DNA of 64,000 nucleotides from Brevirhabdus sp. (GCA_024637315.1 JAGXFH010000056.1:1-64000), one strand, 5' to 3'; shown: positions 46,510 through 55,155, numbered from the stretch's first letter. The notes: generated by a model not told the origin, from the sequence alone. Made by a program: numbers and translations.

Positions 46510-47467
46510 AGGGCTCACCACCCGCCCGCGGCGGAATCGCCTTGCCGATGAAACCGGCCAGGATCACCACGGTCAGGATGTAAGGCAGGGCTTGGGTGAA
46601 CTGCACCGGAATGGTCACGAGTCCGAAGATGTTGATATTCGGATAGAGGTTCGAAATTGCTTCCAGAAGGCCGAAGAGCAGGCAGGCCCCCATCGCGTAC
46701 CAGGGCCGCCATTTGGCAAAGATCAGGGCTGCGAGCGCGATGTAGCCGCGCCCTGCCGTCATCTCGCGGCCAAAGCCCGCGGCCTGCGCGGTGGACAGGT
46801 ATGCGCCCGCAATGCCGCAGAGGATGCCGGTGATGATCAGCGCCTGATAGCGCTGCCGCACGACAGAGATACCGGAAGTGTCGACCGAGGCCGGGTTTTC
46901 CCCGACCGCCCGCAACCGCAGTCCGAACCGCGTGCGGAAAAGCACCCACCATGTCAGCGGCACCACCAGAAAGGCGATGTATACAATGGCATTGTGGCCC
47001 GAGATCAGGTCGCTGTAGATCGGGCCCAGCACCGGTACGTCCGAAAGCGCACGGGAGAAGGGCAGTTCGATCGCGGTGAACCGGGAATTGCCCGACAGAG
47101 TGGGGGTCTGGCCGCCCTTCTGGTACCAGGCATTGCCGATCACGACCGTCAGGCCGGAGGCCAGAAAGTTGATTGCAACGCCAGAAATCAGCTGATTGCC
47201 GCGATAAGTGATCGAGGCGAGACCGTGGATCATCGAGAACACCAACGAAGCGGCGCAGCCGGCCAGCACGCCCATCCAGGCACTGCCCGAATGATAGGCG
47301 ACGACGGCGGCGAAAAAGGCGGCGATCAGCATCTTGCCTTCCAGGCCGATATCGACAATCCCCGAGCGTTCCGAGAACAATCCGGCAAGGCAGGCGAGCA
47401 GCAGCACGACCGACAGCCGGATCGACATGTCGAGGGTCAGGATCAGTTGCAGGAAGCTGTCCATCAT
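46493..47467 (-). CDS. Nucleoside ABC transporter permease (NupQ-like)
   Basis: A 324-residue membrane permease of the BPD_transp_2 family with eight to ten helices. It carries GLFSERSGIVDIGLEGKMLIAAFFAAVVAYHSGSAW, LISGVAINFLASGLTVVI and TRFGLRLRAVGENPASVDTSGISV, the EAA-like cytoplasmic loop. It pairs with the permease at 47464 and the duplicated ATPase at 48561, and overlaps both neighbours by a few bases. The substrate is inferred to be nucleosides from the BMP-type receptor and the attached PNP. Confidence 0.9.
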   Translation of the reverse strand: MMDSFLQLILTLDMSIRLSVVLLLACLAGLFSERSGIVDIGLEGKMLIAAFFAAVVAYHSGSAWMGVLAGCAASLVFSMIHGLASITYRGNQLISGVAINFLASGLTVVIGNAWYQKGGQTPTLSGNSRFTAIELPFSRALSDVPVLGPIYSDLISGHNAIVYIAFLVVPLTWWVLFRTRFGLRLRAVGENPASVDTSGISVVRQRYQALIITGILCGIAGAYLSTAQAAGFGREMTAGRGYIALAALIFAKWRPWYAMGACLLFGLLEAISNLYPNINIFGLVTIPVQFTQALPYILTVVILAGFIGKAIPPRAGGEPYVKER

Positions 47468-48561
47468 GCGGACCTATTTTTCATGCGGATGAATATCCGC
47501 TCGACCGGGTCGCGAACCATGTGGTCGAGGGCGCCGGTAAAGAGGATGATCAGTGCCTGAATTACCAGAACCATTTCGCGCGAGATCGCCGGCATTTCGA
47601 AGAGCAGTTCGAATCCGCCCTGAGTCAGCATGCCAAACAGGATCGCGGCCAGCACAATGCCGAACGGGTGCGACCGGCCCATCAGCGCCACCGCGATGCC
47701 GACGAAGCCCGCGCCCTCGACGAATTCCTTTATAAGTCTTTCTTGTTCACCCATCACCACGTTGATGGACAGCATCCCTGCCAGAGCACCGGAAATCAGC
47801 ATCGCGAGAACCGTGATCCGGACCGCCGGGATGCCTGCGTAGTTTGCAGCCCGTTCGTTGTGGCCGAAGGCGCGAATCTGATAGCCGAGCCTTGTGCGCC
47901 ATATCAGCAGCCAGATCAGGAATGCGCAGGCCAGAGCCAGCAGAAAACTGAAATTGAGCGGTGCGGATTTCGAGAACTCGATGCCGAAGGGGGCCAGCAT
48001 CTCATGCGCTGTGGGCAGGTGCGCGCCGGGTCCGAAATTTCGGGTCTCGGCATTCTGCGTGGCGGGGTTCTTTAGTATTCCGTTCAACAGGAAGCCAAGG
48101 AGGGCGGCGGCGATGAAGTTGAACATGATCGTGGTGATCACGATATGGCTACCGCGTTTGGCTTGCAGGTAGGCTGGAATGAACGCCCATGCCGCCCCGA
48201 AGGAGGCCGCGCCGAGGATCGCGAAGGGCAGGGCAACGGTCCAGTGCGGCCAATCAACTGCCAAGAGGACAACCGCCGCGCCGACGCCGCCGACAGCCGC
48301 CTGACCTTCGCCGCCGATATTGAACAGCCGCGCGTGGAACGCCACCGCGACTGCAAGCCCGGTGAATATGTAGTTCGTCGCGTAATAGAGCGTATAGCCG
48401 ATGCCGGAAGTGGACCCCAGCGAGCCCTTGATCATGAAGTAGATCGCGTCGAGCGGGTTTTGCCCGATAGCCAGCACGACAAGTCCAGCCGCGATAAAGG
48501 CAAGGATCAGGTTTATGAAAGGGATCAGAAAGAGATCGGCCCATCGCGGCATCTTGTCCAT
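47464..48561 (-). CDS. Nucleoside ABC transporter permease (NupP-like)
   Basis: A 365-residue polytopic membrane protein, the longer partner of the permease pair: VALAIGQNPLDAIYFMIKGSLGSTSGIGYTLYYATNYIFTGLAVAVAFHARLFNIGGEGQ and RTRLGYQIRAFGHNERAANYAGIPAV, both family hallmarks. The start overlaps the ATPase stop by one base (48561) and the stop overlaps the next permease start by four, so all three are translationally coupled. It forms the channel with the 324-residue permease. Confidence 0.9.
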   Translation of the reverse strand: MDKMPRWADLFLIPFINLILAFIAAGLVVLAIGQNPLDAIYFMIKGSLGSTSGIGYTLYYATNYIFTGLAVAVAFHARLFNIGGEGQAAVGGVGAAVVLLAVDWPHWTVALPFAILGAASFGAAWAFIPAYLQAKRGSHIVITTIMFNFIAAALLGFLLNGILKNPATQNAETRNFGPGAHLPTAHEMLAPFGIEFSKSAPLNFSFLLALACAFLIWLLIWRTRLGYQIRAFGHNERAANYAGIPAVRITVLAMLISGALAGMLSINVVMGEQERLIKEFVEGAGFVGIAVALMGRSHPFGIVLAAILFGMLTQGGFELLFEMPAISREMVLVIQALIILFTGALDHMVRDPVERIFIRMKNRSA

Positions 48562-50132
48562 CAGGCGGCCTCTCCCTCGTCGCTGACCCCGGCCATCAAC
48601 AGACCGAGTTCGCGTTCGTTGGTCTTGGCAGGTTCACGTTCGCCCATGATGCGGCCGTCGAACATCACGATGATGCGGTCCGACAGCGACAAGATCTCCT
48701 CCAGTTCGACGCTGACCAACAGGATCGCCTTGCCTTCGTCTCGCAGGGCCACGATCTGCTGGTGGATGAACTCGATGGCGCCGATATCGACGCCGCGGGT
48801 GGGCTGGCCGACCAGCAACAGGTCCGGATTGCGCTCGATCTCACGCGCCAGAACGATCTTCTGCTGATTGCCGCCCGAGAAATTCTTGGCTTTGAGCCGG
48901 GGATTGGGCGGCCGGACATCGAAGCGTTCCATTTTGGCCTCGGTATCGGCGCGGATCGCGGCATTGTCCATCAGCCAGGGGTTCTTCTGGTATTTGGGGT
49001 CGTGGTGATAGCCGAAGGCGATGTTCTCCCAGGCCATGAAATCCATGATCAGGCCCTCGGACTGGCGGTCTTCAGGCACGTGGGCAATGCCACGGGCGCG
49101 GCGCGATTGGCCGTCGGATTTCGCACCGGTCAGGTCGATCCGGTCACCGTTGAGTGCGACCGATCCGGCGGCTTTCTGATAGCCGCCCAGCACTTCCAGC
49201 AATTCCGATTGCCCGTTGCCGGACACGCCCGCAATGCCAAGAATTTCGCCCGCCCTGACCTTGAACGATATGCCGCGCAGCCGTTCCACCTTGTCTTCAT
49301 CGACGACGCGCAGGTTCTCGACTTCCAGCACGGTCCTGCCGGGCTTGGCGGGCGTCTTGTCAACGCGCAATAGCACCTTGCGGCCCACCATGCGTTCGGC
49401 CAGATCCTCTGGCGAGGTCTCGGAAGTCTTGACGGTCGACGTCATCTCTCCGCGCCGCATCACGCTGACAGTGTCGGTGATTTCCATGATCTCGCGCAAC
49501 TTGTGGGTGATCAGGATGATCGTCTTGCCCTCGTTCTTCAGCCCCTCCAGGATACGGAACAGATGGTCCGCCTCGGAGGGCGTCAATACGCCGGTCGGTT
49601 CGTCGAGGATCAGGATATCAGCCTGCCGGTAAAGCGCCTTGAGGATCTCCACGCGCTGCTTGCGACCGACCGACAGATCCTCGATCAGGGCATCGGGATC
49701 GACGTTCAATTCATATTCCCTGGCAAGCGAAGTGAGCGAGCTGCGCGCCTTGTCCAGCGATGTTTTCAGCATCGGACCGTCCTCGACCCCGAGGATGACA
49801 TTCTCCAGCACGGTGAAGTTTTCGACCAGCTTGAAATGCTGGAACACCATGCCGATCCCGGCTGCGATAGCGGCTTGACTGTCGGTGATCTCGGTTTTCT
49901 GACCGTTGATGAAAATCTCGCCCGCGTCGGCCTTGTAGAAGCCGTAGAGGATCGACATCAGCGTGGACTTTCCGGCACCGTTCTCGCCGATGATCCCGTG
50001 GATCGTGCCCTTCCTGACGCTGATCGATATGTCCTTGTTGGCCTGCACCGGGCCGAAGGATTTCGAAATGCCGCGAAGTTCGATCGCTGGGGCGGCAGCA
50101 TCCTGCCGCCCCGTTGGATTTTGCGTGTTCAC
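48561..50132 (-). CDS. Nucleoside ABC transporter duplicated ATP-binding protein (NupO-like)
   Basis: A 523-residue protein with two ABC domains. The first has Walker A GENGAGKSTLMSILYG near residue 47, signature LSVGRKQRVEILKAL and Walker B ILILDEPTGVLT. The second has degenerate Walker A GVSGNGQSELLEVLGG, FSGGNQQKIVLAREI and LLLVGQPTRGVDIG. This is the sugar/nucleoside (RbsA-like) architecture, in which the second site is often impaired. It lies between the BMP receptor and the permeases in one minus-strand operon. Confidence 0.93.
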   Translation of the reverse strand: MNTQNPTGRQDAAAPAIELRGISKSFGPVQANKDISISVRKGTIHGIIGENGAGKSTLMSILYGFYKADAGEIFINGQKTEITDSQAAIAAGIGMVFQHFKLVENFTVLENVILGVEDGPMLKTSLDKARSSLTSLAREYELNVDPDALIEDLSVGRKQRVEILKALYRQADILILDEPTGVLTPSEADHLFRILEGLKNEGKTIILITHKLREIMEITDTVSVMRRGEMTSTVKTSETSPEDLAERMVGRKVLLRVDKTPAKPGRTVLEVENLRVVDEDKVERLRGISFKVRAGEILGIAGVSGNGQSELLEVLGGYQKAAGSVALNGDRIDLTGAKSDGQSRRARGIAHVPEDRQSEGLIMDFMAWENIAFGYHHDPKYQKNPWLMDNAAIRADTEAKMERFDVRPPNPRLKAKNFSGGNQQKIVLAREIERNPDLLLVGQPTRGVDIGAIEFIHQQIVALRDEGKAILLVSVELEEILSLSDRIIVMFDGRIMGEREPAKTNERELGLLMAGVSDEGEAA

Positions 50133-50141
50133 GACCGGCCC

Positions 50142-51131
50142 TTAGCTGACCGGGCAGCTGTCGTCGGACATATAGTCATGCACTTCGATCGACCCGTCGA
50201 TAATGGCCGCCTTGGCCTCTTCGACTGCGGCCTTGATCTCGTCGGTGAAGATCTCGGCGTTGTGCTCGTCAACCGCGTAGTCGATCCCGCCATCGGCGAC
50301 CCCCAGCACATTGAAGCCGGTTTCAAGATCTTCGCCCTGGCTGAACGCGTCGTAGACTGCAACATCGACACGCTTGAGCATCGAGGTCAGAACCTGGCCG
50401 GGATGCAGGTGGTTCTGGTTGCTGTCCACGCCGATCGACAGGATGCCTTCATCGGCTGCGGTCTGCAAGACGCCCACGCCGGTGCCGCCCGCGGCGGCAT
50501 AGATGATATCCGCCCCTTGCGCGATTTGCGCCTTGGCAAGCTCGGCGCCCTTCACCGGGTCATTCCACGCGGCCGGTGTGGTCCCGGTCATGTTCTGGAT
50601 CACGGTCGCGTCGGGATTGGCCGCCTTGACGCCCTGCACGTAGCCACAGGCGAACTTGCGGATCAGCGGAATGTCCATGCCGCCGATGAAACCGACCGTG
50701 CCGGAATCGCTGGCCATGGCCGCTGCGACGCCGACCAGATATGACCCTTCATGCTCGTTGAACACGACCGAGCGCACGTTCGGCTGATCGACGACCATGT
50801 CGATGATGGCAAACTTGGTGTCGGGGAAATCCGCGGCCACGGTTTCCAGCGCCGAGGCGAAGGCGAAACCGGTCATCACGATCGGGTTGTTGCCCGCTTC
50901 GGCAAACCGGCGCAAAGCCTGTTCGCGCTGCGCTTCGGAACTCAACTCGATTTCCTTGTAGCTGCCGCCGGTTTCCTCGGCCCATCGCTGGGCACCGGCA
51001 AAGGCGGCCTCGTTGAAAGATTTGTCGAACTTGCCGCCAAGGTCGAAAATCAGCGCCGGATCGGCAAGGGCGGCGGATGCGCTGATCGCCAGCGTCGCGG
51101 CGGCGCCCAGAAAGTTCTGCGTCAGGGTCAT
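50142..51131 (-). CDS. BMP-family nucleoside-binding ABC receptor
   Basis: A 329-residue periplasmic protein of the BMP/Med family. Signal peptide MTLTQNFLGAAATLAISASAALA, then DPALIFDLGGKFDKSFNEAAFAGAQRWAEETG, a near-invariant BMP start, and GFIGGMDIPLIRKFACGYVQGVKAANPDATVI. BMP proteins bind purine nucleosides for NupNOPQ-type importers, and the downstream PNP supports a nucleoside ligand. It is the first gene of the operon, and the preceding 178 bases hold its promoter, with no riboswitch fold recognised. Confidence 0.92.
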   Translation of the reverse strand: MTLTQNFLGAAATLAISASAALADPALIFDLGGKFDKSFNEAAFAGAQRWAEETGGSYKEIELSSEAQREQALRRFAEAGNNPIVMTGFAFASALETVAADFPDTKFAIIDMVVDQPNVRSVVFNEHEGSYLVGVAAAMASDSGTVGFIGGMDIPLIRKFACGYVQGVKAANPDATVIQNMTGTTPAAWNDPVKGAELAKAQIAQGADIIYAAAGGTGVGVLQTAADEGILSIGVDSNQNHLHPGQVLTSMLKRVDVAVYDAFSQGEDLETGFNVLGVADGGIDYAVDEHNAEIFTDEIKAAVEEAKAAIIDGSIEVHDYMSDDSCPVS

Positions 51132-51309
51132 TTGGTTCTCCCGGTTAGTTATGGGGCACACGGATTTTGCCCGCGCCCCCGAAAAGCGAGCAGATCGTAT
51201 CTGATCATCGTCGATTAAGGCCGCAGCGGTTCAATCGGGTCAATAGCTTTTTGGTTTCAATGACGTGTGGGCGCTTGGTTTGCCTGTGGATAAGTCGGTT
51301 GACGTTTGG

Positions 51310-51729
51310 TCAGGCACCGGTCAGGACGCGCGAGAGGATCAGCGCATCCACCGCTTTGCCGTCCGGTTTCCTGTAATAGCCGCGTCGTCGTCCCACCTCG
51401 GCATATCCGGCCGAGTGATAAAGCCCGATGGCGGCGCGGTTGTCGGCAGCCACTTCCAGGAAGCATGTGTCGGCGCCGCGCCTTCTGGCGGCATCCTCGA
51501 GATCGGCCAGCAGATGCCGGGCGACACCCTTGCGGCGACGTTCGGGGGCAACGGCAATGGTCAGCACCTCGGCTTCGTCGGCGATCACGCGGCCCAAGGC
51601 GAAGCCAGCGACATCCCCGACTAGGATCGTTTGATCTTCGGCCAGCAAGTCGGCGAACTCTGCGGCGCGCCAAGGTCGCGGCACGGTGAAACACCGCGCA
51701 TGCACCTCTGCCAACCTGACCGGGTTCAT
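51310..51729 (-). CDS. rimI: GNAT N-acetyltransferase, RimI-like
   Basis: A 139-residue GNAT protein: MNPVRLAEVHARCFTVPRPWRAAEFADLL start, acetyl-CoA-binding VAPERRRKGVARHLLADLEDAARRRGADTCFLEVAADNRAAIGLYHSAGY (Q/RxxGxA-like motif then the N-x-x-A-x-x-x-Y-x-x-x-G-F/Y family end). The ATG overlaps the tsaB stop (ATGA), and the tsaB-rimI pairing is widespread, supporting ribosomal-protein or TsaB-linked N-acetylation, though RimI-like proteins may have other substrates. Confidence 0.85.
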   Translation of the reverse strand: MNPVRLAEVHARCFTVPRPWRAAEFADLLAEDQTILVGDVAGFALGRVIADEAEVLTIAVAPERRRKGVARHLLADLEDAARRRGADTCFLEVAADNRAAIGLYHSAGYAEVGRRRGYYRKPDGKAVDALILSRVLTGA

Positions 51730-52388
51730 GGCAGGATGACGGGCGCCGGATCGCGCGGCGGCGCGGCGTCGGGGCGGCGGACATATAGCGGGGCAGGGCG
51801 AGCCAGCGATTGACCCGAGGCCAGCTTGCGCGCCGCCACCCGAGCAATCGCCTCGATCATTGTGTAGCACGGCGCGGCCTGGGCAGCGCCTATGTCGTTC
51901 GCAATTTCGTGAGCCGCATGGCCGATGCATGTCACGCCAAGGCGACGCATCGTGTCCGGAATGGCGAGATGCTCGATCACCGCCGGATCGGTCATGGCGC
52001 GATATGCGAGCAGTTGCAGATAGCTGAAATCGCCTCGCGCCGGAACGCTCGCCAGCACTGGCCCGTCGCATCCCTCGGCCAGCGCCTCGAAATTCGATAC
52101 TCCGATCGCGGGTTTGCCTAGCGCCAGCGCAAGGCCGCGCGCGGCAGAGACCGAGATCCGGATGCCCGTGAAGTTCCCCGGCCCGATTCCCACGCCGATC
52201 GCATCGAGATCCGTCCACCGCAAGCCGGCCTCTGCCAAGACCTCTTCCAGAAGCGGGATCAAGCGCTCTGCCTGCCCCTTCGCCATTTCCTCGACCTTTT
52301 TCACCCTTATCGTACCGCCGGACAGCAAAGCGGCCGCGCATTGCGCGGCCGATGTGTCGAAAGCCACAATCGTCGGGTCAGGCGGCAA
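51726..52388 (-). CDS. tsaB: tRNA threonylcarbamoyladenosine biosynthesis protein TsaB
   Basis: A 220-residue ASKHA-fold protein needed with TsaD and TsaE for t6A37 formation on ANN-decoding tRNAs. Visible: TIVAFDTSAAQCAAALLSGG start, GQAERLIPLLEEVLAEAG, and IGVGIGPGNFTGIRISVSAARGLALALGKPAIGVSNFEALA, the TsaB core. It overlaps nfu upstream by 11 bases and rimI downstream by four. Normal length. Confidence 0.93.
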   Translation of the reverse strand: MPPDPTIVAFDTSAAQCAAALLSGGTIRVKKVEEMAKGQAERLIPLLEEVLAEAGLRWTDLDAIGVGIGPGNFTGIRISVSAARGLALALGKPAIGVSNFEALAEGCDGPVLASVPARGDFSYLQLLAYRAMTDPAVIEHLAIPDTMRRLGVTCIGHAAHEIANDIGAAQAAPCYTMIEAIARVAARKLASGQSLARPAPLYVRRPDAAPPRDPAPVILP

Positions 52389-52938
52389 CCGGACGGACCT
52401 CGACCACTTCGGGGATATAGTGGCGAAGCAGGTTCTCGATTCCCATCTTCAGTGTCAGGGTCGAGGACGGGCACCCGGCGCAGGCACCTTGCATATGCAG
52501 ATAGACGATGCCTCGATCAAAGCCGTGGAAAGTGATGTCGCCGCCATCCTGAGCCACTGCCGGCCTCACGCGCGCGTCCAGCAATTCCTTGATCTGATTC
52601 ACGATCTCGCCGTCTGGTCCGTCATGGGCCGCATGGCCAGTCGCTTCAGCTTCGCCTTCAATGGCCGGTTTTCCGGACTGGTAATGCTCCATGATCGCGC
52701 CCAGAATCGAGGGCTTGATATGGTCCCATTCCACGTCATCTTTCTTGGTGACCGTCACGAAGTCACTGCCAAAGAACACAGCCGTTACACCGTCGACCGC
52801 AAAAACACGCTGCGCCAAAGGCGAGTTTCCCGCTGTATCGGCGCTTGGAAAATCTGCGGTCCCGGTCGCCAACACCGCCTGTCCGGGCAGGAATTTCAGC
52901 GTTGCGGGGTTTGGAGTAGATTCGGTCTGGATAAACAT
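52378..52938 (-). CDS. NifU-like Fe-S scaffold/carrier (NFU1-type)
   Basis: A 186-residue Fe-S carrier. The N-terminal Nfu_N domain has MFIQTESTPNPATLKFLPGQ. The C-terminal NifU domain has the cluster-binding CxxC in QGACAGCPSSTLTLKMGIENLLRHYIPEV. It delivers [4Fe-4S] clusters to apo-enzymes such as lipoyl synthase or succinate dehydrogenase. An iron-control dyad (52992-53010) lies about 55-70 bases upstream of the ATG and fits Irr control. It is the leading gene of nfu-tsaB-rimI. Confidence 0.93.
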   Translation of the reverse strand: MFIQTESTPNPATLKFLPGQAVLATGTADFPSADTAGNSPLAQRVFAVDGVTAVFFGSDFVTVTKKDDVEWDHIKPSILGAIMEHYQSGKPAIEGEAEATGHAAHDGPDGEIVNQIKELLDARVRPAVAQDGGDITFHGFDRGIVYLHMQGACAGCPSSTLTLKMGIENLLRHYIPEVVEVRPVAA

Positions 52939-52991
52939 GACAAAAATCCTTTTCTGCCTTCGATATGCGCCCGGGACAGGTCCAAGTCAAG

Positions 52992-53010
52992 GTTTAGAAC
53001 GATTCTAAAC
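52992..53010. promoter_or_regulatory. Iron-control element (Irr/ICE-type) upstream of nfu
   Basis: GTTTAGAAcgaTTCTAAAC is a perfect 8-bp inverted repeat with a three-base spacer, matching the alphaproteobacterial ICE consensus TTTAGAA-N3-TTCTAAA bound by Irr. It lies 54-72 bases upstream of the nfu ATG and touches the stop codon of the upstream usp gene. Control of an Fe-S carrier by iron status is a natural fit. Confidence 0.72.
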
Positions 53011-53465
53011 TAGGTGACGGCCTCCAGCCGCTCTTTCGACAATTCGCCCGGTACAATGGTGATCGGCACCGGCAGATCGCCCGCCGACCGACTGAGTTGT
53101 GAGACCAGAGGACCCGGCCCCTTGTTGTCACTGCCCGCGCCCAAAACCAGCACCCCGATCTCGGGGTCTTCCCTTAACTGCCCAAGGATTTCCGGCACCG
53201 CCTCGCCCTCGCGAATCACCAGTTCAGGATCGACGCCCTGCTTGTCGCGCATCCATTTGGCAAAGACCTCGAAATGTGCGTGAATGCGCTCGCGCGCCTC
53301 TTCACGCATGATCTCACCGACTCCGATCCAATGCTGGAACTCGTCGGGCGGGATGATCGAGAGGATCTGCACGCCGCCGCCGGTATGCGACGCGCGCATC
53401 GCGGCAAAGCGCATTGCGTTGAGGCATTCGCGGCTGTCGTCGAGGACGACCAGAAATTTCCGCAT
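53010..53465 (-). CDS. Universal stress protein (UspA family)
   Basis: A 151-residue UspA-fold protein: KFLVVLDDSRECLNAMRFAAMRA start (Val-x-Asp adenine-contact) and IGVLVLGAGSDNKGPGPLVSQLSRSAGDLPVPITIVPGEL near the C-terminus, corresponding to the G-x-x-G-x9-G(S/T) nucleotide loop in altered form. Probably a small ATP- or AMP-binding stress protein. It is upstream of nfu on the same strand, its stop abutting the iron-control dyad, so nfu has its own promoter. Confidence 0.88.
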   Translation of the reverse strand: MRKFLVVLDDSRECLNAMRFAAMRASHTGGGVQILSIIPPDEFQHWIGVGEIMREEARERIHAHFEVFAKWMRDKQGVDPELVIREGEAVPEILGQLREDPEIGVLVLGAGSDNKGPGPLVSQLSRSAGDLPVPITIVPGELSKERLEAVT

Positions 53466-53528
53466 GAGGTGATCCTCCGATGTTCGGCGCGATGATGGCT
53501 CAGCACAAGCGACGGCGCAACAGTCGCG

Positions 53529-54398
53529 TTACCGGGCCGAGGCCGCCCAGTCCCAATACATCTCGCGCACCCGTCGCGTGACCGGGCCGATTTGGTAATG
53601 CGTCCCGTCGAACTCTTTGACCGGTGTAACTTTCGACATGTTCCCAGACATGAAAACCTCGTCGGCTTCGCGGAAATCTTCAAAGCTCAGAACGCATTCG
53701 CGCACCGCCACACCATCCGCCGCCAGATTGGCGATATGCCGGGCGCGGGTGATGCCGGACAGGAAGGTGCCGTTCGGGATCGGGGTGAAGACCTCGCCGT
53801 CGCGGACCATGAAGATATTGGCGGTTGCGGTTTCAGCCACGTTGCCAAGTGCGTCGGTGACTAGCGCGTTGGTGTAGCCCTTCGCCTTCGCCTCTGCCAG
53901 CATTCGGGCGTTATTGGGATAAAGGCAGCCCGCCTTGGCATTGACAACGCTGCTTTCCAATACCGGACGGCAAAACCGCGTGGTGGTCAGCGTGGCCGCG
54001 GCATCCGGGGCGGCCAACGGGACCTCTTCCAGACAGATCGCAAAGCCGGTGATGCCTGGTTTCGGAACGATCGCCGAGGCCTCGCCGTCGATCGCCCAGT
54101 ACATTGGCCGGATATAGACAGCCGCATCCTTGGCAAACCCGCTCAATCCCTCGTGTACAAACTCGACCATCGCCTCGACGGAAACCGTCGGCGTGATCAT
54201 CAGCGCCTCGGCCGAGCGGTTGACGCGCGCGCAATGCGCGTCCAGATCCGGCGTCAGCCCGTTGACCGCGCGGGCGCCGTCAAAAACCGTGGTTCCCAGC
54301 CATGATCCGTGATCCGCGGCACGCATGATCGGCGCGTCCCCATCATGCCAGACGCCCTCGAAATAAGTGCGAATGTGGTTGCTGATTGCCATGGTCAT
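53529..54398 (-). CDS. ilvE: Branched-chain amino acid aminotransferase
   Basis: A 289-residue fold-type IV PLP enzyme: NHIRTYFEGVWHDGDAPIMRAADHGSWLGTTVFDGARAVNG start, the PLP lysine in VVNAKAGCLYPNNARML near residue 155, and ALGNVAETATANIFMVRDGEVFTP. It transfers amino groups to form Leu, Ile and Val. The start MTMAISNHIRTYF (54398, or 54392) fits the family better than the longer frame. A strong hairpin plus T-rich run ends about 48 bases before this start, suggesting a leader or attenuator. Confidence 0.92.
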   Translation of the reverse strand: MTMAISNHIRTYFEGVWHDGDAPIMRAADHGSWLGTTVFDGARAVNGLTPDLDAHCARVNRSAEALMITPTVSVEAMVEFVHEGLSGFAKDAAVYIRPMYWAIDGEASAIVPKPGITGFAICLEEVPLAAPDAAATLTTTRFCRPVLESSVVNAKAGCLYPNNARMLAEAKAKGYTNALVTDALGNVAETATANIFMVRDGEVFTPIPNGTFLSGITRARHIANLAADGVAVRECVLSFEDFREADEVFMSGNMSKVTPVKEFDGTHYQIGPVTRRVREMYWDWAASAR

Positions 54399-54445
54399 CC
54401 TTTCGATGCTCGGAAACATTAGGGGCAGGCGGCGGCAAAGAAAAG

Positions 54446-54473
54446 GCCCCCGATCCGGCAAGGGATCGGGGGC
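54446..54473 (-). terminator. Intrinsic terminator or attenuator before ilvE
   Basis: GCCCCCGATCC (54446-54456) and GGATCGGGGGC (54463-54473) pair perfectly over 11 bases. On the minus strand CTTTTCTTT follows. It lies 48 bases upstream of the ilvE start, so it either ends a short upstream RNA or attenuates ilvE. Confidence 0.75.
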
Positions 54474-54666
54474 TATCATGGCAGCTACGATCTGGGGAAG
54501 ATCGCTTGCAATGCCTTGGTCCGGGTTAGGAGCCAATCGGGGAATTGGCGTCTTGACAGTGGGACGAGAGACTGACGTTTCCGACCGGACCGGGCGCCCT
54601 CTTCGGCACCTGTCTTAACCAACTAGGCGGTCGGTGTATCAGTTCCGTGACGTGCGAAAAAAAATT
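54474..54666 (-). ncRNA. Candidate structured leader or small RNA upstream of ilvE
   Basis: The minus strand from about 54640 folds locally. CCGACC (near 54632) pairs with GGTCGG near 54580, enclosing a GGTGCC/GGCGCC hairpin with a GAAGAG loop. A GCGATCT/AGATCGT hairpin lies near 54490, and the strong terminator follows. No leader peptide rich in Leu, Ile or Val codons is evident and I do not recognise a known riboswitch or sRNA. Called only as a candidate. Confidence 0.35.
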
Positions 54667-55155
54667 TCAGGACTTCGCCAGCGCGAGAAGGCCGGGAATA
54701 TCCAACGGCGCATTAACCATCTTCAGACCGCCTTTGTCATCCCGCGGCCAGTCCGCAGGATCGCGGTCGCAATAGATCTCGATCCCGTTGCCATCCGGGT
54801 CGCGGAAGTAAAGCGCCTCGCTGACCCCATGATCCGCCGCGCCATCCAATTCGACCCCGGCTGCAAGCACCTGCTGCAGCGCTTCGGCGAGAGCCTCGCG
54901 GTTCGGATACAGAAACGCCGTGTGGTAAAGCCCGGTATGGCCGCGGGGCGGCGGGGTGCCGTTCCGGCTTTCCCAGACGTTAAGACCGACATGGTGATGA
55001 TAACCGCCTGCCGACAGAAACGCGGCGCTGTCGCCGTAATTCTGCTGCACCTCGAAGCCCATCACGCGGGAATAGAAATCGACGGCCCGATCAAGATCCG
55101 CGACCTTCAGATGTACATGGCCGATGCGGGTTTCAGGATGGGTTGTGTAGCTCAT
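54667..55155 (-). CDS. VOC (glyoxalase/extradiol dioxygenase fold) protein
   Basis: A 162-residue protein: RIGHVHLKVADLDRAVDFYSRVMGFEVQQNYGDSAAFLSAGGYHHHVGLNVWES, then TGLYHTAFLYPNREALAEAL and DHGVSEALYFRDPDGNGIEIYCDRDP. The two His and the Glu of the paired beta-alpha-beta metal site are present (H in HVHLKV, H in GLYHTAF, E in NGIEIYC). It resembles catechol-2,3-dioxygenase-like CatE/YwbC proteins, but the substrate is unknown. The ATG at 55155 follows AGGAGCATGCC. A T-run after its stop may terminate it. Confidence 0.88.
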   Translation of the reverse strand: MSYTTHPETRIGHVHLKVADLDRAVDFYSRVMGFEVQQNYGDSAAFLSAGGYHHHVGLNVWESRNGTPPPRGHTGLYHTAFLYPNREALAEALQQVLAAGVELDGAADHGVSEALYFRDPDGNGIEIYCDRDPADWPRDDKGGLKMVNAPLDIPGLLALAKS

